DNA of 64,000 nucleotides, taken from positions 29,105-93,104 of the forward strand of contig CACYXR010000024.1 in the NCBI GenBank assembly GCA_902778455.1. The letters run 5' to 3'. Shown one piece after another: positions 24,201-32,066 of this stretch (position 1 is its first letter; each line of letters begins with the position of its first letter). The stretch is from an uncultured Selenomonadaceae bacterium (GTDB taxonomy: Bacteria; Bacillota; Negativicutes; Selenomonadales; Selenomonadaceae). Position numbers and translations under genes: made by a program. The notes under the pieces were generated by a model. It had not been told where the DNA came from and did no database searches. It saw only the letters and a program-made list of their open reading frames with translations.

Positions 24201-25870
24201 GCGGACTGCTCCCGCACGAACTTCTTCCAAATCCGGATATAGGCCTCCGTCAAATCCTTCCGATATTGCTCCATATTCATCAAGGGAGAGCGCCTCATCA
24301 TATCCCGGAGATTTTGCCGGAGCACAAGCAAAAGCTCCTCGTCCCCGGCCATCCCCACCGCTTTTTCCACATATTCTTCCGCAGTGTTTGCGACCAGCTC
24401 GCCCAAGCCCAGATTCATCAGCAAGCTTTTCCCGAACCGCCCGCCGTGATTCACGCCCGCCATCGTCACCACCGGGACGCCCATGAAAAGCGCGTCGCAG
24501 GTTGTCCCGCCGCCCGGATACGGGAACGTGTCGAGAGCGATATCCATATCCGCGTATTCCCCGAGATAGTCGCGGGAAAAACCTCTTGTCTCCACCCGCT
24601 CCCGTGGAATTCCCATCCGTTCCATTCGCGCCAGTGCATAAGCGCGATTGTCCGGCTCATCGAAAATCTTTCCCTTCAAGAGCAGCCGGGAGCCCGGCAC
24701 CCTTGCCAGGATCTCCGCCCAGAGCCGAAGCGTCTCATCGGACATCTTCCCGAAATCATTGAAGCTGCCGAAGGTCACTGCACCGTTCCGACGGCAGGGG
24801 GGAGCCTCCGCCGGAAGCGGAGCAGCCCCGACGTCCGTATAGCAAAAATGTGTATGCGGCAGAACCAGCAGCTTTTCCGTAAACGCCTTCTGCGTTTCCT
24901 CATCGTCCAGATATACGTCTCCCAGGAAATAATCGATTGCCGAGAGCCCCGTCGACGCCCAATACCCGATGCCGGAAATCTGGATCGGCGCGGGCTTATA
25001 TGCCATAATCGGCAGAGAATTCCCCATCGTATGCCCGCCGAGCTCCACAAGGATGTCAATCCCATCCTCGAAAATCCTGCTCGCTGCCTCCTCCGGTGAA
25101 AGGTTCCGAAGGTTCCGCCAGTAATCGACAGCCTTGGACAGGTCCAAGCTAAACTCGTCCTCTTCCCCCGTCATATATGCGTAAACCGTAAACGGCGTCT
25201 TGACATGCCCCAAAAGCATCGCCGTCGCAAACCGGAGCACCACATGATACCGCAAATCCGCAGAGATATAGCCGATCCGAAGCGGCCTTTCCCCGTACCT
25301 CCGACGATGAGTGAACCGTTTCACATCCTTGAAATAATCGTTATACCGCGCCGCCGCCTCACGCTGTTCCTCCGGTGAAATCCCCGGCAGGTAATGAAGA
25401 TCGTAAAGATAATTGCTGTACTCGCCTGCGCCAAGCTCCGGAGCAATCCTCGAAGCCTCCAGGTCATATTTCGCCGCTTCCCCCGGTTCCCCAAGCAGAC
25501 GAAAGCAGCGTCCCAAAAGGTTGCAGACCCGCTCCCGAATCTGCGCGCCGGCGTTTTTGTCCTCCAAAAGCGACTCCAACGGCTCAAGCAGCGCCGCTCG
25601 CGCGCCTTTCATGTAAGCCACCCGCGCAGAAAGATACCGCGTATTCGGTTTTTCCGGCGCCAGTGCCTCCAGCTCTCCCAATGCCTTTTCCGCCGTACCG
25701 GCGTCGTTCGTCTCGATTCCGAGGCTTGTCAACAACCCCAGCGCTTCCTCGCGGTCATAGGGCATAAACGCTTCGATGGCGTCCCGGGCCTTCTCCATCG
25801 CGCCGCTCATCAACGCAGCGCACGCCTCGTCCCGAAGCCGCGTCGCTTCCTTTGCCTCCTGCTCGTTCAT
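21299..25870 (-). CDS. Three-module O-GlcNAc-transferase-like (GT41/SPINDLY) glycosyltransferase
   Basis: The 1,523-residue protein has an N-terminal helical TPR-like region (1-190) and three homologous GT41-like modules: about 196-550, 597-950 and 1160-1516, the last two separated by a second TPR-like stretch (955-1150). Modules 1 and 3 keep the family motifs: RIGYIS/RIGYVS with a His nearby (DLRYH, DFGGH), ELGGHTMGNS (276-285) and DLAGHTANSA (1241-1250), KPAPIQISG, and PGGGTTCD (452-459, 1419-1426), which contacts the nucleotide. Module 2 has lost both His motifs (GGNADSA at 680-686) and the PGGGTT loop (PRTGRRS at 851-857), so it is probably non-catalytic. These enzymes add GlcNAc or fucose to Ser/Thr of proteins; flagellin is a likely target by context. 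Confidence 0.93.
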   Translation of the reverse strand: MNEQEAKEATRLRDEACAALMSGAMEKARDAIEAFMPYDREEALGLLTSLGIETNDAGTAEKALGELEALAPEKPNTRYLSARVAYMKGARAALLEPLESLLEDKNAGAQIRERVCNLLGRCFRLLGEPGEAAKYDLEASRIAPELGAGEYSNYLYDLHYLPGISPEEQREAAARYNDYFKDVKRFTHRRRYGERPLRIGYISADLRYHVVLRFATAMLLGHVKTPFTVYAYMTGEEDEFSLDLSKAVDYWRNLRNLSPEEAASRIFEDGIDILVELGGHTMGNSLPIMAYKPAPIQISGIGYWASTGLSAIDYFLGDVYLDDEETQKAFTEKLLVLPHTHFCYTDVGAAPLPAEAPPCRRNGAVTFGSFNDFGKMSDETLRLWAEILARVPGSRLLLKGKIFDEPDNRAYALARMERMGIPRERVETRGFSRDYLGEYADMDIALDTFPYPGGGTTCDALFMGVPVVTMAGVNHGGRFGKSLLMNLGLGELVANTAEEYVEKAVGMAGDEELLLVLRQNLRDMMRRSPLMNMEQYRKDLTEAYIRIWKKFVREQSAPEEEQSGDEAGPSREPEFLDESSEDGSPFTHDPAAEHHDVLRVGYILHGSEEKDNLSLVTAFFGYADRYRFEVYGYALGKTVYKNITIVNLATAWRELSGLSAREAAECIYVDGIDILVDLTGGNADSALPVLAYKPAPIQVSAVQSRGTTGASAVDYFLTDVYTAPKGEEKFFSEKLLRLPESQICCMRPKSARVYSLPAPVLEAGYLTFGVLARWEKVTDDAIRAWAEILRRVDGARLLVQDGTFSDKERRTEAMERLEAAGLDESRVELVAWTESYLADYERVDIALDTYPRTGRRSVCEALYMGIPVVARKGRVYAERASESILMNIGMDSFCVPDWPSYIRAAVGLAKDRKRLTELHLTLQWKIESSAVMNAQRYMDALEEAYGDIFVAWERTADEETQKESLTCRWERFQRARDEKRWKEAAAMGSRLVFAGVNLPDSVVHVAQAYYILKDDRHCLYWMRRAEKLKPPGRAKLLGWLAYSQDQRLFLLSAAKTYQQMLYSVGSSQEDNLLRQQVWMRYGGLMFILGEVEKSLHAYTEAYLLGDTIFSRAIAYGGFLLSHNNDDIPSQDLFNQSKRYSEIFQGIKRYSHSRQRPEHSRLRIGYVSPDFGGHVMSHFIVPFLMFRDRARFEVYAYNSAAEKVPESAVVKQMADVWRDIDRTQPEAAAKVIYEDEIDILFDLAGHTANSAVSVFAWKPAPIQISGLGYMATTGLDAMDYFLTDSFVDPPGEGREAYFVEKPLYVTAQFCYAVIGKKIFPASKGAPSKQRGWVLFGVFNQYAKVKDEMLLAWKEILRRVPRSRLLLKSFVLESPEAAEAAYQRLKALGLPMERVILEPATKNFMERYLDVDIALDTYPWPGGGTTCDTLYMGVPVVSRYGERRSSRFSYGILKNVGLGELTAETVDEYVEKAVALALDEELLDTLHKNLRNMLEQSPVMDAARYIREIEAQYNEIWRKWRSGEA

Positions 25871-25888
25871 CGCTCGTTTCGTCCCTTC

Positions 25889-27337
25889 TCAAGCATCTAT
25901 CTCCCATGGAAAGACCTGTTCCAGTTTGGAAATGTAGCCCTGCATCTCCTGCGCAATTCCCGAATCTGCTCTCCGGAGCGCGTCGGGCAAATCCACTTTC
26001 ATCCCTGCCCGCTGCGCCGCCAGCACTTCCATTGCGCAGCCGCGTATCATAGCCCGCGCCAATTCCCGCGCCGCACTCGGATACGCTTTCGCGAAAAGCA
26101 GCCGCTCGCCCTCGGACAGGATACGGCCTCCCGCCTTTTTATCGTAGTATAAGCATACCTCATAGAGGCCGCTCTTTGCAAGTATGCGGACGAGAAATTC
26201 CGCGTCCGCCGCCGGATCGTAAATCGTGTTCAGGAACTGGATCGCGTCCGCCGCCGGAAGCGCGCGCAGGATTTCCCCGAGCAGAGAAAGTGCCGGCTCG
26301 TAAAATCGTTCTTCCTTCAGCGCTTCCGTCGCGTCATCCAGCGCCTGCGCCTCCTGCCCCCGTTGATGGGAGATATCGGCGAGGTGGCCTAAAATAATAG
26401 CCCGGATATGGCCCGCACCCGGTTCCGTCATCGTAAGCGCTTCGTGCAGCGCCGTTTCAGCTTCGGTATATTGCTCCGCCTGCCACGCCGAGACGCCCTC
26501 GATAGCCTTATAATCCGCCGTGCCGGGGAATTTCTTCAGCGCGTCCCGCGCTGCCTCGCGCACCTCGACAAAAGGGCGCCTCAATGCAAGCATCGAATTC
26601 AGCAGCACATTGTATGGACTTTTTTCCCGTCCGCCCAGCGTGAAACCGGAAGCAATCGCCTTTCGCGCCCATTCCTCCGCTTCCTCGTACCGCTCCAGCC
26701 CAAAGCAGCAATCCGCGAGATAAAAGGCGTCCGAAGGCGACTCTCCCCGCCGCTCTCGCTCTGAAAGCAGAAGAGAAAGATTCCGCTCCGCTTTCGCACG
26801 CAAAAGCCCGGACGAATACCCCGTATGCCAGACCCGCACGTCCCGCACCTCCACCATCCGCCAACCGCTTCCACGCGCCTGAAGCATCTCATGCACATGG
26901 CCGTGATATCTTAGATCGGGATGACGGCGAAATACCCGAAGCTGGAAACCGCCGTTCGAAAGCGCCCCGTCGCGGTCCACGTCTATATTGACCAGCGGGC
27001 AGAAAAAGCCGGCTATCTTTCGCTCTTTGTCAAACTTTTGGATATACGCCCTGACCTTCGGTATATCTTCTTCCGAAAAATATTCGTCGGCGTCGAGAAA
27101 GACAATCCAGCTTCCTTTCGCTTTTTGCAGCGCGCAATTTTTTGCCGCCGAGAAATCGTTGCGCCACGCGAAAGAATAAACGGATGCGCCCGCTTCCCGT
27201 GCCAGCTCCGCCGTCCGATCCGTCGATCCCGTATCCACCACGACCATCTCGTCGGCAAGGGCGCGGGCACACGTGAGCCACCGGGGAAGGTTCCGCTCCT
27301 CGTTCTTTACGATCACGCACGCCGAAATCTTAACCAT
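25889..27337 (-). CDS. Family 2 glycosyltransferase with C-terminal TPR-like region
   Basis: The first 230 residues are a GT2 domain: ISACVIVKNEERNLPRWL, EMVVVDTGSTDRTAELA, the metal-binding FLDADEYF (DAD) and LRYHGHVHEML. The following 250 residues are helical repeats (EEAEEWARKAIASGF, ALKEERFYEPALSLLGEIL), a pairing known from SunS-like and TPR-containing GT2 enzymes that act on peptides or glycans. It overlaps the upstream homologous gene by 8 nt, so the two are translationally coupled and probably arose by duplication. It likely extends or starts the glycan handled by the GT41-like protein. Confidence 0.9.
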   Translation of the reverse strand: MVKISACVIVKNEERNLPRWLTCARALADEMVVVDTGSTDRTAELAREAGASVYSFAWRNDFSAAKNCALQKAKGSWIVFLDADEYFSEEDIPKVRAYIQKFDKERKIAGFFCPLVNIDVDRDGALSNGGFQLRVFRRHPDLRYHGHVHEMLQARGSGWRMVEVRDVRVWHTGYSSGLLRAKAERNLSLLLSERERRGESPSDAFYLADCCFGLERYEEAEEWARKAIASGFTLGGREKSPYNVLLNSMLALRRPFVEVREAARDALKKFPGTADYKAIEGVSAWQAEQYTEAETALHEALTMTEPGAGHIRAIILGHLADISHQRGQEAQALDDATEALKEERFYEPALSLLGEILRALPAADAIQFLNTIYDPAADAEFLVRILAKSGLYEVCLYYDKKAGGRILSEGERLLFAKAYPSAARELARAMIRGCAMEVLAAQRAGMKVDLPDALRRADSGIAQEMQGYISKLEQVFPWEIDA

Positions 27338-28697
27338 TGTCCGCCGCCTCCGCCGTTAACGACGCCGATAAACGAGCGGCGCACCCCGCGCCCGCGATTT
27401 TTTCGACCTCGCCCATGATTTTTGCGCAGGTTTCCTTCATATCATCCCGTACGGATTCCCTGCCCATGTATGCCTGCCAGACCGCCGCCAAATCCGACGG
27501 CAGCAATCCCTCCGCCAAAGCCGAAGCCGAGCGCGCCTCCGGCGAATCGTCGTCCTCCATCAAAAGCAGCAACGAAAAAAGCCGCACACCTTGCTCCCAA
27601 GTGAAACGCCGCGCTTCCCTCGAAAGCCCCTGCCAGTCCCCCGCCCCCGCCAAATCGCGGAGCGGCTCTTCTGCCCGCTCGTCCCGAAACAGCCGCTCCC
27701 AAAGAACCGCCCGTTCCGCAATCAGACGTGCCGTGTTCTCGTCAAAGGTCGTAGGTTCAAGCCCGCTGCCCGCACCTTCCGCGTAAATCGCCAAAGCCTT
27801 ACGGCCCTCGCGAAGCGCCCCGCGATAATCGAGTCCGAAACCGAGACACTCCGAATATTCCCCGTGAAACTCCGGAAGCTCCGGAAAGTCCTTCACCGCC
27901 ATCTTCGCCGCCTTGCGCCGCTGTCGATATGCTTCCGGCCGCTTCGCTAAAATACGGAGCAAAATCCGGTATGAACGGCTGGCGTAAGCAAAAGGCTTCC
28001 GCCCGCCCTCCACATCGAGCCACGCGTATTTCATCGCTTCTTCCTCATCGCCGAGGCCGTCATACGTCTCCGCCAAATACATATAGATCGAGTCCCGCGG
28101 CTTCCCGCTTTCCAGCTCTTTTTTCAAAAGTGCGAGATTGCGCTCCCCTTTCGCCCGCGAAAGCGTCGCCGAGTACCCGGTATGCATCATCAAAAGCTCG
28201 TCGCCGGGCACCATCGCCATACGCCGGATGGGGTCACCGTGAAGACGCGGCTCCTCATGGATCGCGCCTTCATAGGCCAGCCCTTCGACGCGGCGCAGAA
28301 TCCTCGGTACATAGGAATCCAGCAGTACCTTTCCCGCGTCCTCGTCCAGTTCCCGACGCGGAAACATCAACAAATCCGCGTCTTTCCCGTATCGCTCGAT
28401 GACCCGACGAACATTGCCCGCCATGGTTTCGTCAAAATACTCGTCCGCATCCACGACGAGAATCCAGTCCCCCGTCGCTTTCGACAGCGAAAAATTCCGT
28501 GCCGCCGAAAAATCGTCGCACCACGGAAACTGAAACACACGCGCACCATATTCTTCCGCAATCTTCACCGTATCGTCGGTGGATCCCGAATCCACCACGA
28601 CGATCTCATCCGCCGCGCCCGAAATGCTTGCAAGTGAACGCGCAAGCCTCGCCGCCTCATTCTTCACGATATAACAGGCAGAGATCCGCAACCGCAT
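27330..28697 (-). CDS. Family 2 glycosyltransferase with C-terminal TPR-like region (paralogue)
   Basis: This 455-residue protein resembles its downstream neighbour along its length: ISACYIVKNEAARLARSL, EIVVVDSGSTDDTVKIA, DFSAARNFSLSKATGDWILVVDADEYF with the DAD metal motif, then LRRVEGLAYEGAIHEEPRL and a helical repeat region. The start at 28697 follows AAAGGGG; the frame is open to 28769 but the extension crosses the promoter. It is the first gene of the leftward operon, read from an extended -10 promoter, divergent from the ATP-grasp/HD-GYP gene. Confidence 0.9.
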   Translation of the reverse strand: MRLRISACYIVKNEAARLARSLASISGAADEIVVVDSGSTDDTVKIAEEYGARVFQFPWCDDFSAARNFSLSKATGDWILVVDADEYFDETMAGNVRRVIERYGKDADLLMFPRRELDEDAGKVLLDSYVPRILRRVEGLAYEGAIHEEPRLHGDPIRRMAMVPGDELLMMHTGYSATLSRAKGERNLALLKKELESGKPRDSIYMYLAETYDGLGDEEEAMKYAWLDVEGGRKPFAYASRSYRILLRILAKRPEAYRQRRKAAKMAVKDFPELPEFHGEYSECLGFGLDYRGALREGRKALAIYAEGAGSGLEPTTFDENTARLIAERAVLWERLFRDERAEEPLRDLAGAGDWQGLSREARRFTWEQGVRLFSLLLLMEDDDSPEARSASALAEGLLPSDLAAVWQAYMGRESVRDDMKETCAKIMGEVEKIAGAGCAARLSASLTAEAADNG

Positions 28698-28730
28698 CGC
28701 GCCCCTTTCCGCATAAACCTCTAGTTTTAT

Positions 28731-28739
28731 ATTATAGCA
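28731..28739 (-). promoter_or_regulatory. Extended -10 promoter of the glycosylation operon
   Basis: TGCTATAAT on the minus strand (28739-28731) fits the extended -10 form, 34 bp before the ATG at 28697. The -35 region is weak. Confidence 0.6.
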
Positions 28740-28779
28740 AAATATTCCGGCAAAATCACCGTATATCAATAGAAACGGT

Positions 28780-28808
28780 TGATAGGACGTTTTTCATGTT
28801 GTATAATA
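28780..28808 (+). promoter_or_regulatory. Sigma-70-type promoter of the ATP-grasp/HD-GYP gene
   Basis: TTGATA (28780-28785), a 17-bp spacer and TATAAT (28803-28808). The start codon is 32 bp further on, preceded by AAGGAGG. The promoter is back to back with that of the glycosylation operon, about 40 bp between the two -10 boxes. Confidence 0.8.
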
Positions 28809-28840
28809 AAAGATATATATAGATAGTCAAGGAGGCCGCT

Positions 28841-31234
28841 ATGAATTTTATTTTTATTTCTCCGCATTCCCCGCGAAACTACTGGCTGTTTTGCGACCGC
28901 CTGAAAAAAAACGGCGTCACGGTGCTCGGCATCGGGGATATCCCTTACGATTCCCTGGAAAAGCATGTCAAGGACTCTTTGACGGAATATTATTATGTCG
29001 AATCCCTGCAGGACTATGACAAAATGTTCCGTGCTGTGGCTTTTCTTTCGTTCAAATACGGAAAAATCGACTGGATCGAATCTCACAACGAGCTTTTCAT
29101 CGAGCAGGACGCTCGTCTGCGGGAAGACTTCAATATCAAGACCGGCCTGCAGACGGCGGACATCGAACGGTTCCGCCTGAAGTCGGCTATGAAGCCATAT
29201 TTCCGAAACGCTCATATCGCCGCGCCCCGTCACGCTGCCATCCCCACCATTCGGGAGGCAAAAGCTTTTGCACGGAAAGTCGGGTATCCGGTCATTGTGA
29301 AGCCGGATATGGGCGTTGGCGCAAAGGACGTCCAACTGATTGAAACTGCCACCGAGCTGGAATGGTTCTTCTGGGAAAAATCCACCGTGCCATACATTAT
29401 GGAAGAATTTGTGCATGGCAACATCTATTCCTACGACGCGATCGTAAACCTGGACGGCGAACCCCTCTTTGAGTCAATGACGGCATGGCCGCCTTCCATC
29501 ATGGAAATCGTCGCCAAACAGCTCGACTTCTCATACTATGTCGCGGCGGATATCCCTGACGACTTGCGGAACGCAGGGCGCGCCGCCATACGAACCTTCG
29601 GCATTCGGGGCCGCTTCATTCACCTGGAATTCTTCCGGCTGACCGAGGACCAGCCCCCTCTCGGCGCGGAAGGCGAGCTCGTCGCACTGGAAATCAATCT
29701 GCGGCCGCCGAGAGGCTACGCCGTGGACATGATGAACTACGCACATTCCACCGACGCATACAAAATCTGGGCAGACATGGTCACCATCAACAAGTGCATC
29801 ATCCCCAGACGCTCCGATCACCGCTTCTGCGTATTCGCGGGACGACGCAGCAGCCACGCCTATCTGCACTCCCATGCGGAAATCATCACGCGCTACAAAT
29901 CGAATATCGTGCTGCAAGAGACAATACCGCCCCAGCTGCATGCGCAGATGGGCAACTATATGTATTCCGCCCGCACACGGACGAAAGAAGAAGCGGCAGA
30001 ATTCATCCGCTACGTGCAGACCCAGTTCAGCGAGAACGGACAGGCACGCCGGCTGCTGCTGAAGGATCTGAAGCCGGGCATGGTTCTGGTCCAGCCGATC
30101 GTCCTCCTAGACGGCAAGATTTTGATGGAAACCGGAACGAGAATGACGGAATTCGTCATCAGCCTCCTGCGCGACCCAAACTACATGGAAAAAGTGCTCC
30201 CGGAAGGCTCCTCTCTGGACGATTTGATGCTGACCGTAAACGTCCCCCAGGAGATCAAAACGGTTTCCGTGGAAGACCATCCGAAGGCGGAAATGACGGA
30301 CTCCCCATACGCGAAATTACCGCCGCCGGACCCGAAGACCGACAAGCTTCTCGACGCGGATTATGTGCGGACATATCAGGAAGTCTTCCAGGAACTGGAG
30401 CAGCTGCTGAACCCGAACACCATCCACCGGGGCCTCAATCTGGACGCCCTCGGCCAGCTGATTTCCGACCGCAAGCTTGCGAGCCTCTGCAACGATTCCA
30501 TGGCCATCACCCAAATCCACAACATGGACTGCGAAGGCTCCTATCTGATCCATCACAGCCTGCACGTCGCAATCCTGGCCGGCCTGACGGGAAAATGGAT
30601 GCGCTGGCCGCGGGAATCCTACGAGCGCCTGCTGCTTGCGGGACTGCTGCACGACGTCGGCAAACTGAAAATCGCCAAAGACATCCTGAACAAACCGGGA
30701 AAACTTTCTCTGTCGGAAATGAAAATCATGCAGAACCACCCCACCTACGGTGTGGAAATCCTGGCGAAATCCGGTCTCTCCACCGAATCCGACCTCATCG
30801 CCGGCGTGCTCCAGCACCACGAGCGCGGGGACGGCTCCGGCTATCCGTCCGGGCTCAAGAACGATATGATTTCCCCCTTCGGGAAAATTCTCGCGATTCT
30901 CGACATTTACGACGCTATGGCCACGAACCGCGTATACGCGCACAAGGTGTCGCCCTTCGACATCTTCGACCGCCTGAGCATGGACATGACCGCCGGAAAG
31001 CTCGACGAGGCCTATTGCGTGCTGTTCATGCGGGAAATGGGCCGCTCGCTGACCGGAAACTGGGTGCGGCTGAGCAGCGGCGAAAAAGCGAAGATCATCT
31101 ATATCGACCAAAACAAAACGAATGCCCTGCCCATCGTACAGACAACCGAAGGCAAATTCTACGACCTGACCACCGACGACTCAAAGAAGGTGGAAGAACT
31201 GCTCACCATCAAAGAAGCGACGTTGGGAAAATAG
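28841..31234 (+). CDS. ATP-grasp / HD-GYP fusion protein
   Basis: Two enzyme types are joined in 797 residues. Residues 1-110 form a pre-ATP-grasp-like domain; 115-330 an ATP-grasp domain with VIVKPDMGVGAKDV (K154), PYIMEEFVHG (E188, E189), YSYDA (D199) and LEINLRPPRG (E284, N286, R288), the residues that bind ATP and Mg2+. Residues 405-470 (LKPGMVLVQPIVLLDGKIL) are the small domain often seen before HD-GYP. Residues 565-745 are HD-GYP: HHSLHVAIL (571), HDVGKLKIAKDILNKPG (604), QHHERGDGSGYP (659-669) and DIYDAMATNR. Both active sites look complete. It could couple a carboxylate-amine or peptide ligation to c-di-GMP breakdown; the substrate is unknown. Confidence 0.93.
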   Translation: MNFIFISPHSPRNYWLFCDRLKKNGVTVLGIGDIPYDSLEKHVKDSLTEYYYVESLQDYDKMFRAVAFLSFKYGKIDWIESHNELFIEQDARLREDFNIKTGLQTADIERFRLKSAMKPYFRNAHIAAPRHAAIPTIREAKAFARKVGYPVIVKPDMGVGAKDVQLIETATELEWFFWEKSTVPYIMEEFVHGNIYSYDAIVNLDGEPLFESMTAWPPSIMEIVAKQLDFSYYVAADIPDDLRNAGRAAIRTFGIRGRFIHLEFFRLTEDQPPLGAEGELVALEINLRPPRGYAVDMMNYAHSTDAYKIWADMVTINKCIIPRRSDHRFCVFAGRRSSHAYLHSHAEIITRYKSNIVLQETIPPQLHAQMGNYMYSARTRTKEEAAEFIRYVQTQFSENGQARRLLLKDLKPGMVLVQPIVLLDGKILMETGTRMTEFVISLLRDPNYMEKVLPEGSSLDDLMLTVNVPQEIKTVSVEDHPKAEMTDSPYAKLPPPDPKTDKLLDADYVRTYQEVFQELEQLLNPNTIHRGLNLDALGQLISDRKLASLCNDSMAITQIHNMDCEGSYLIHHSLHVAILAGLTGKWMRWPRESYERLLLAGLLHDVGKLKIAKDILNKPGKLSLSEMKIMQNHPTYGVEILAKSGLSTESDLIAGVLQHHERGDGSGYPSGLKNDMISPFGKILAILDIYDAMATNRVYAHKVSPFDIFDRLSMDMTAGKLDEAYCVLFMREMGRSLTGNWVRLSSGEKAKIIYIDQNKTNALPIVQTTEGKFYDLTTDDSKKVEELLTIKEATLGK

Positions 31235-31238
31235 GCCG

Positions 31239-31279
31239 CAAAAAAACTGCCGCACGGAAAAACGTGCGGCAGTTTTTTG
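31239..31279. terminator. Bidirectional terminator
   Basis: CAAAAAACTGCCGCAC and GTGCGGCAGTTTTTTG make a long stem with A and T flanks on both strands, serving the fusion gene and the end of the flagellar operon. Confidence 0.88.
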
Positions 31280-31281
31280 CC

Positions 31282-31617
31282 CTAAAATTGTGTATTGACC
31301 ATATGCCCGCTTGGCTGGAAACCGGGGGACGCGGTATAGGAGCGAACCTTCACATTGCGCTGCTTCGAGCGGGCAAGCCAGCTCTGGGCGCGATCCTTTA
31401 CGTCCTTCGCTACGGGCTGGAGCTTCGCCAGAAACGCTTTATATTCGTCCGTCTTCTTGTGGTCCGGCGTCGTCGCCGCAATCATGCGGTCGAAAATCAC
31501 GTTCCGCTGCTCCGCGATATTCAGGAACTCGTCAATATCCTCGCGGTCAAGGAACTTCTGCATTTCCTTCGTCAGCACGTAATACTGCTCCCAAAGCGCG
31601 CTCGCATCCTTCGCCAT
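31282..31617 (-). CDS. fliT: FliT-like flagellar chaperone
   Basis: A small helical protein of 111 residues directly after fliS; its ATG shares one base with the fliS stop. Position, size and the long N-terminal helices (ALWEQYYVLTKEMQKFLDREDIDEFLNIAEQRNVIFDRMI) fit FliT, the export chaperone for the cap protein FliD. Sequence conservation in this family is low, so the call leans on gene order (fliD-fliS-fliT). The C-terminus is basic and unlike the well-studied enterobacterial FliT. The longer frame to 31668 lies inside fliS and is rejected. Confidence 0.75.
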   Translation of the reverse strand: MAKDASALWEQYYVLTKEMQKFLDREDIDEFLNIAEQRNVIFDRMIAATTPDHKKTDEYKAFLAKLQPVAKDVKDRAQSWLARSKQRNVKVRSYTASPGFQPSGHMVNTQF

Positions 31618-32003
31618 CAGGACGCCGCCCCTTTCTCCGCGCGGGCCTTCTTCATCGCCTGCGCCCACGCGTCCCGGAGCTCTGTGATAATGTTCTTCGC
31701 CTCGTCGAGCTGCTTGACGTCGCTCTTCATGTTTGCCTCGACCAGACGGTCATAGACATAGTTGTAAAGAGGCAAAAGCTGGTGCGCAATCTCATATTCC
31801 ATATTGAGCGTCACGCGAAACTCCGTAATGATGTTCTGCGCTTTCTGCAAGGAGTTGTTCGCTTCCTCATAGTCTTTCCTCTCGATAGCATCCCTGCCCT
31901 CGGTCATGAAACGAAGCGCGCCGTTATAGAGCATCAGCGTCAACGCTTCCGGCGTCGCCGTCAAAACCTGCTGGCGCTTATATGCCTCGGCTGCATTTAC
32001 CAT
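31617..32003 (-). CDS. fliS: Flagellar export chaperone FliS
   Basis: The 128 residues match FliS, which binds the C-terminus of flagellin and prevents early polymerisation: AAEAYKRQQVLTATPEALTLMLYNGALRFM at the N-terminus, then YEEANNSLQKAQNIITEFRVTLNMEYEIAHQLLPLYNYVYDRLVEANMKSD. AGGAGG precedes the ATG. It lies between fliD and the fliT-like gene. No flagellin gene is in the window, so the filament protein is encoded elsewhere. Confidence 0.94.
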   Translation of the reverse strand: MVNAAEAYKRQQVLTATPEALTLMLYNGALRFMTEGRDAIERKDYEEANNSLQKAQNIITEFRVTLNMEYEIAHQLLPLYNYVYDRLVEANMKSDVKQLDEAKNIITELRDAWAQAMKKARAEKGAAS

Positions 32004-32035
32004 GTGTGTACCTCCTGCTCAATCGTGGAATTAAT

Positions 32036-32053
32036 CGCCCTCCCCTATGGGGA
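32036..32053. repeat. Short GC-rich palindrome between fliD and fliS
   Basis: GCCCTCCCCTATGGGGAGGGC followed on the plus strand by TTTATTTTTTT. No plus-strand gene ends here, so it is better seen as one of the dispersed CCTTCCCC-type palindromes than as a terminator. Confidence 0.5.
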
Positions 32054-32066
32054 GGGCTTTATTTTT

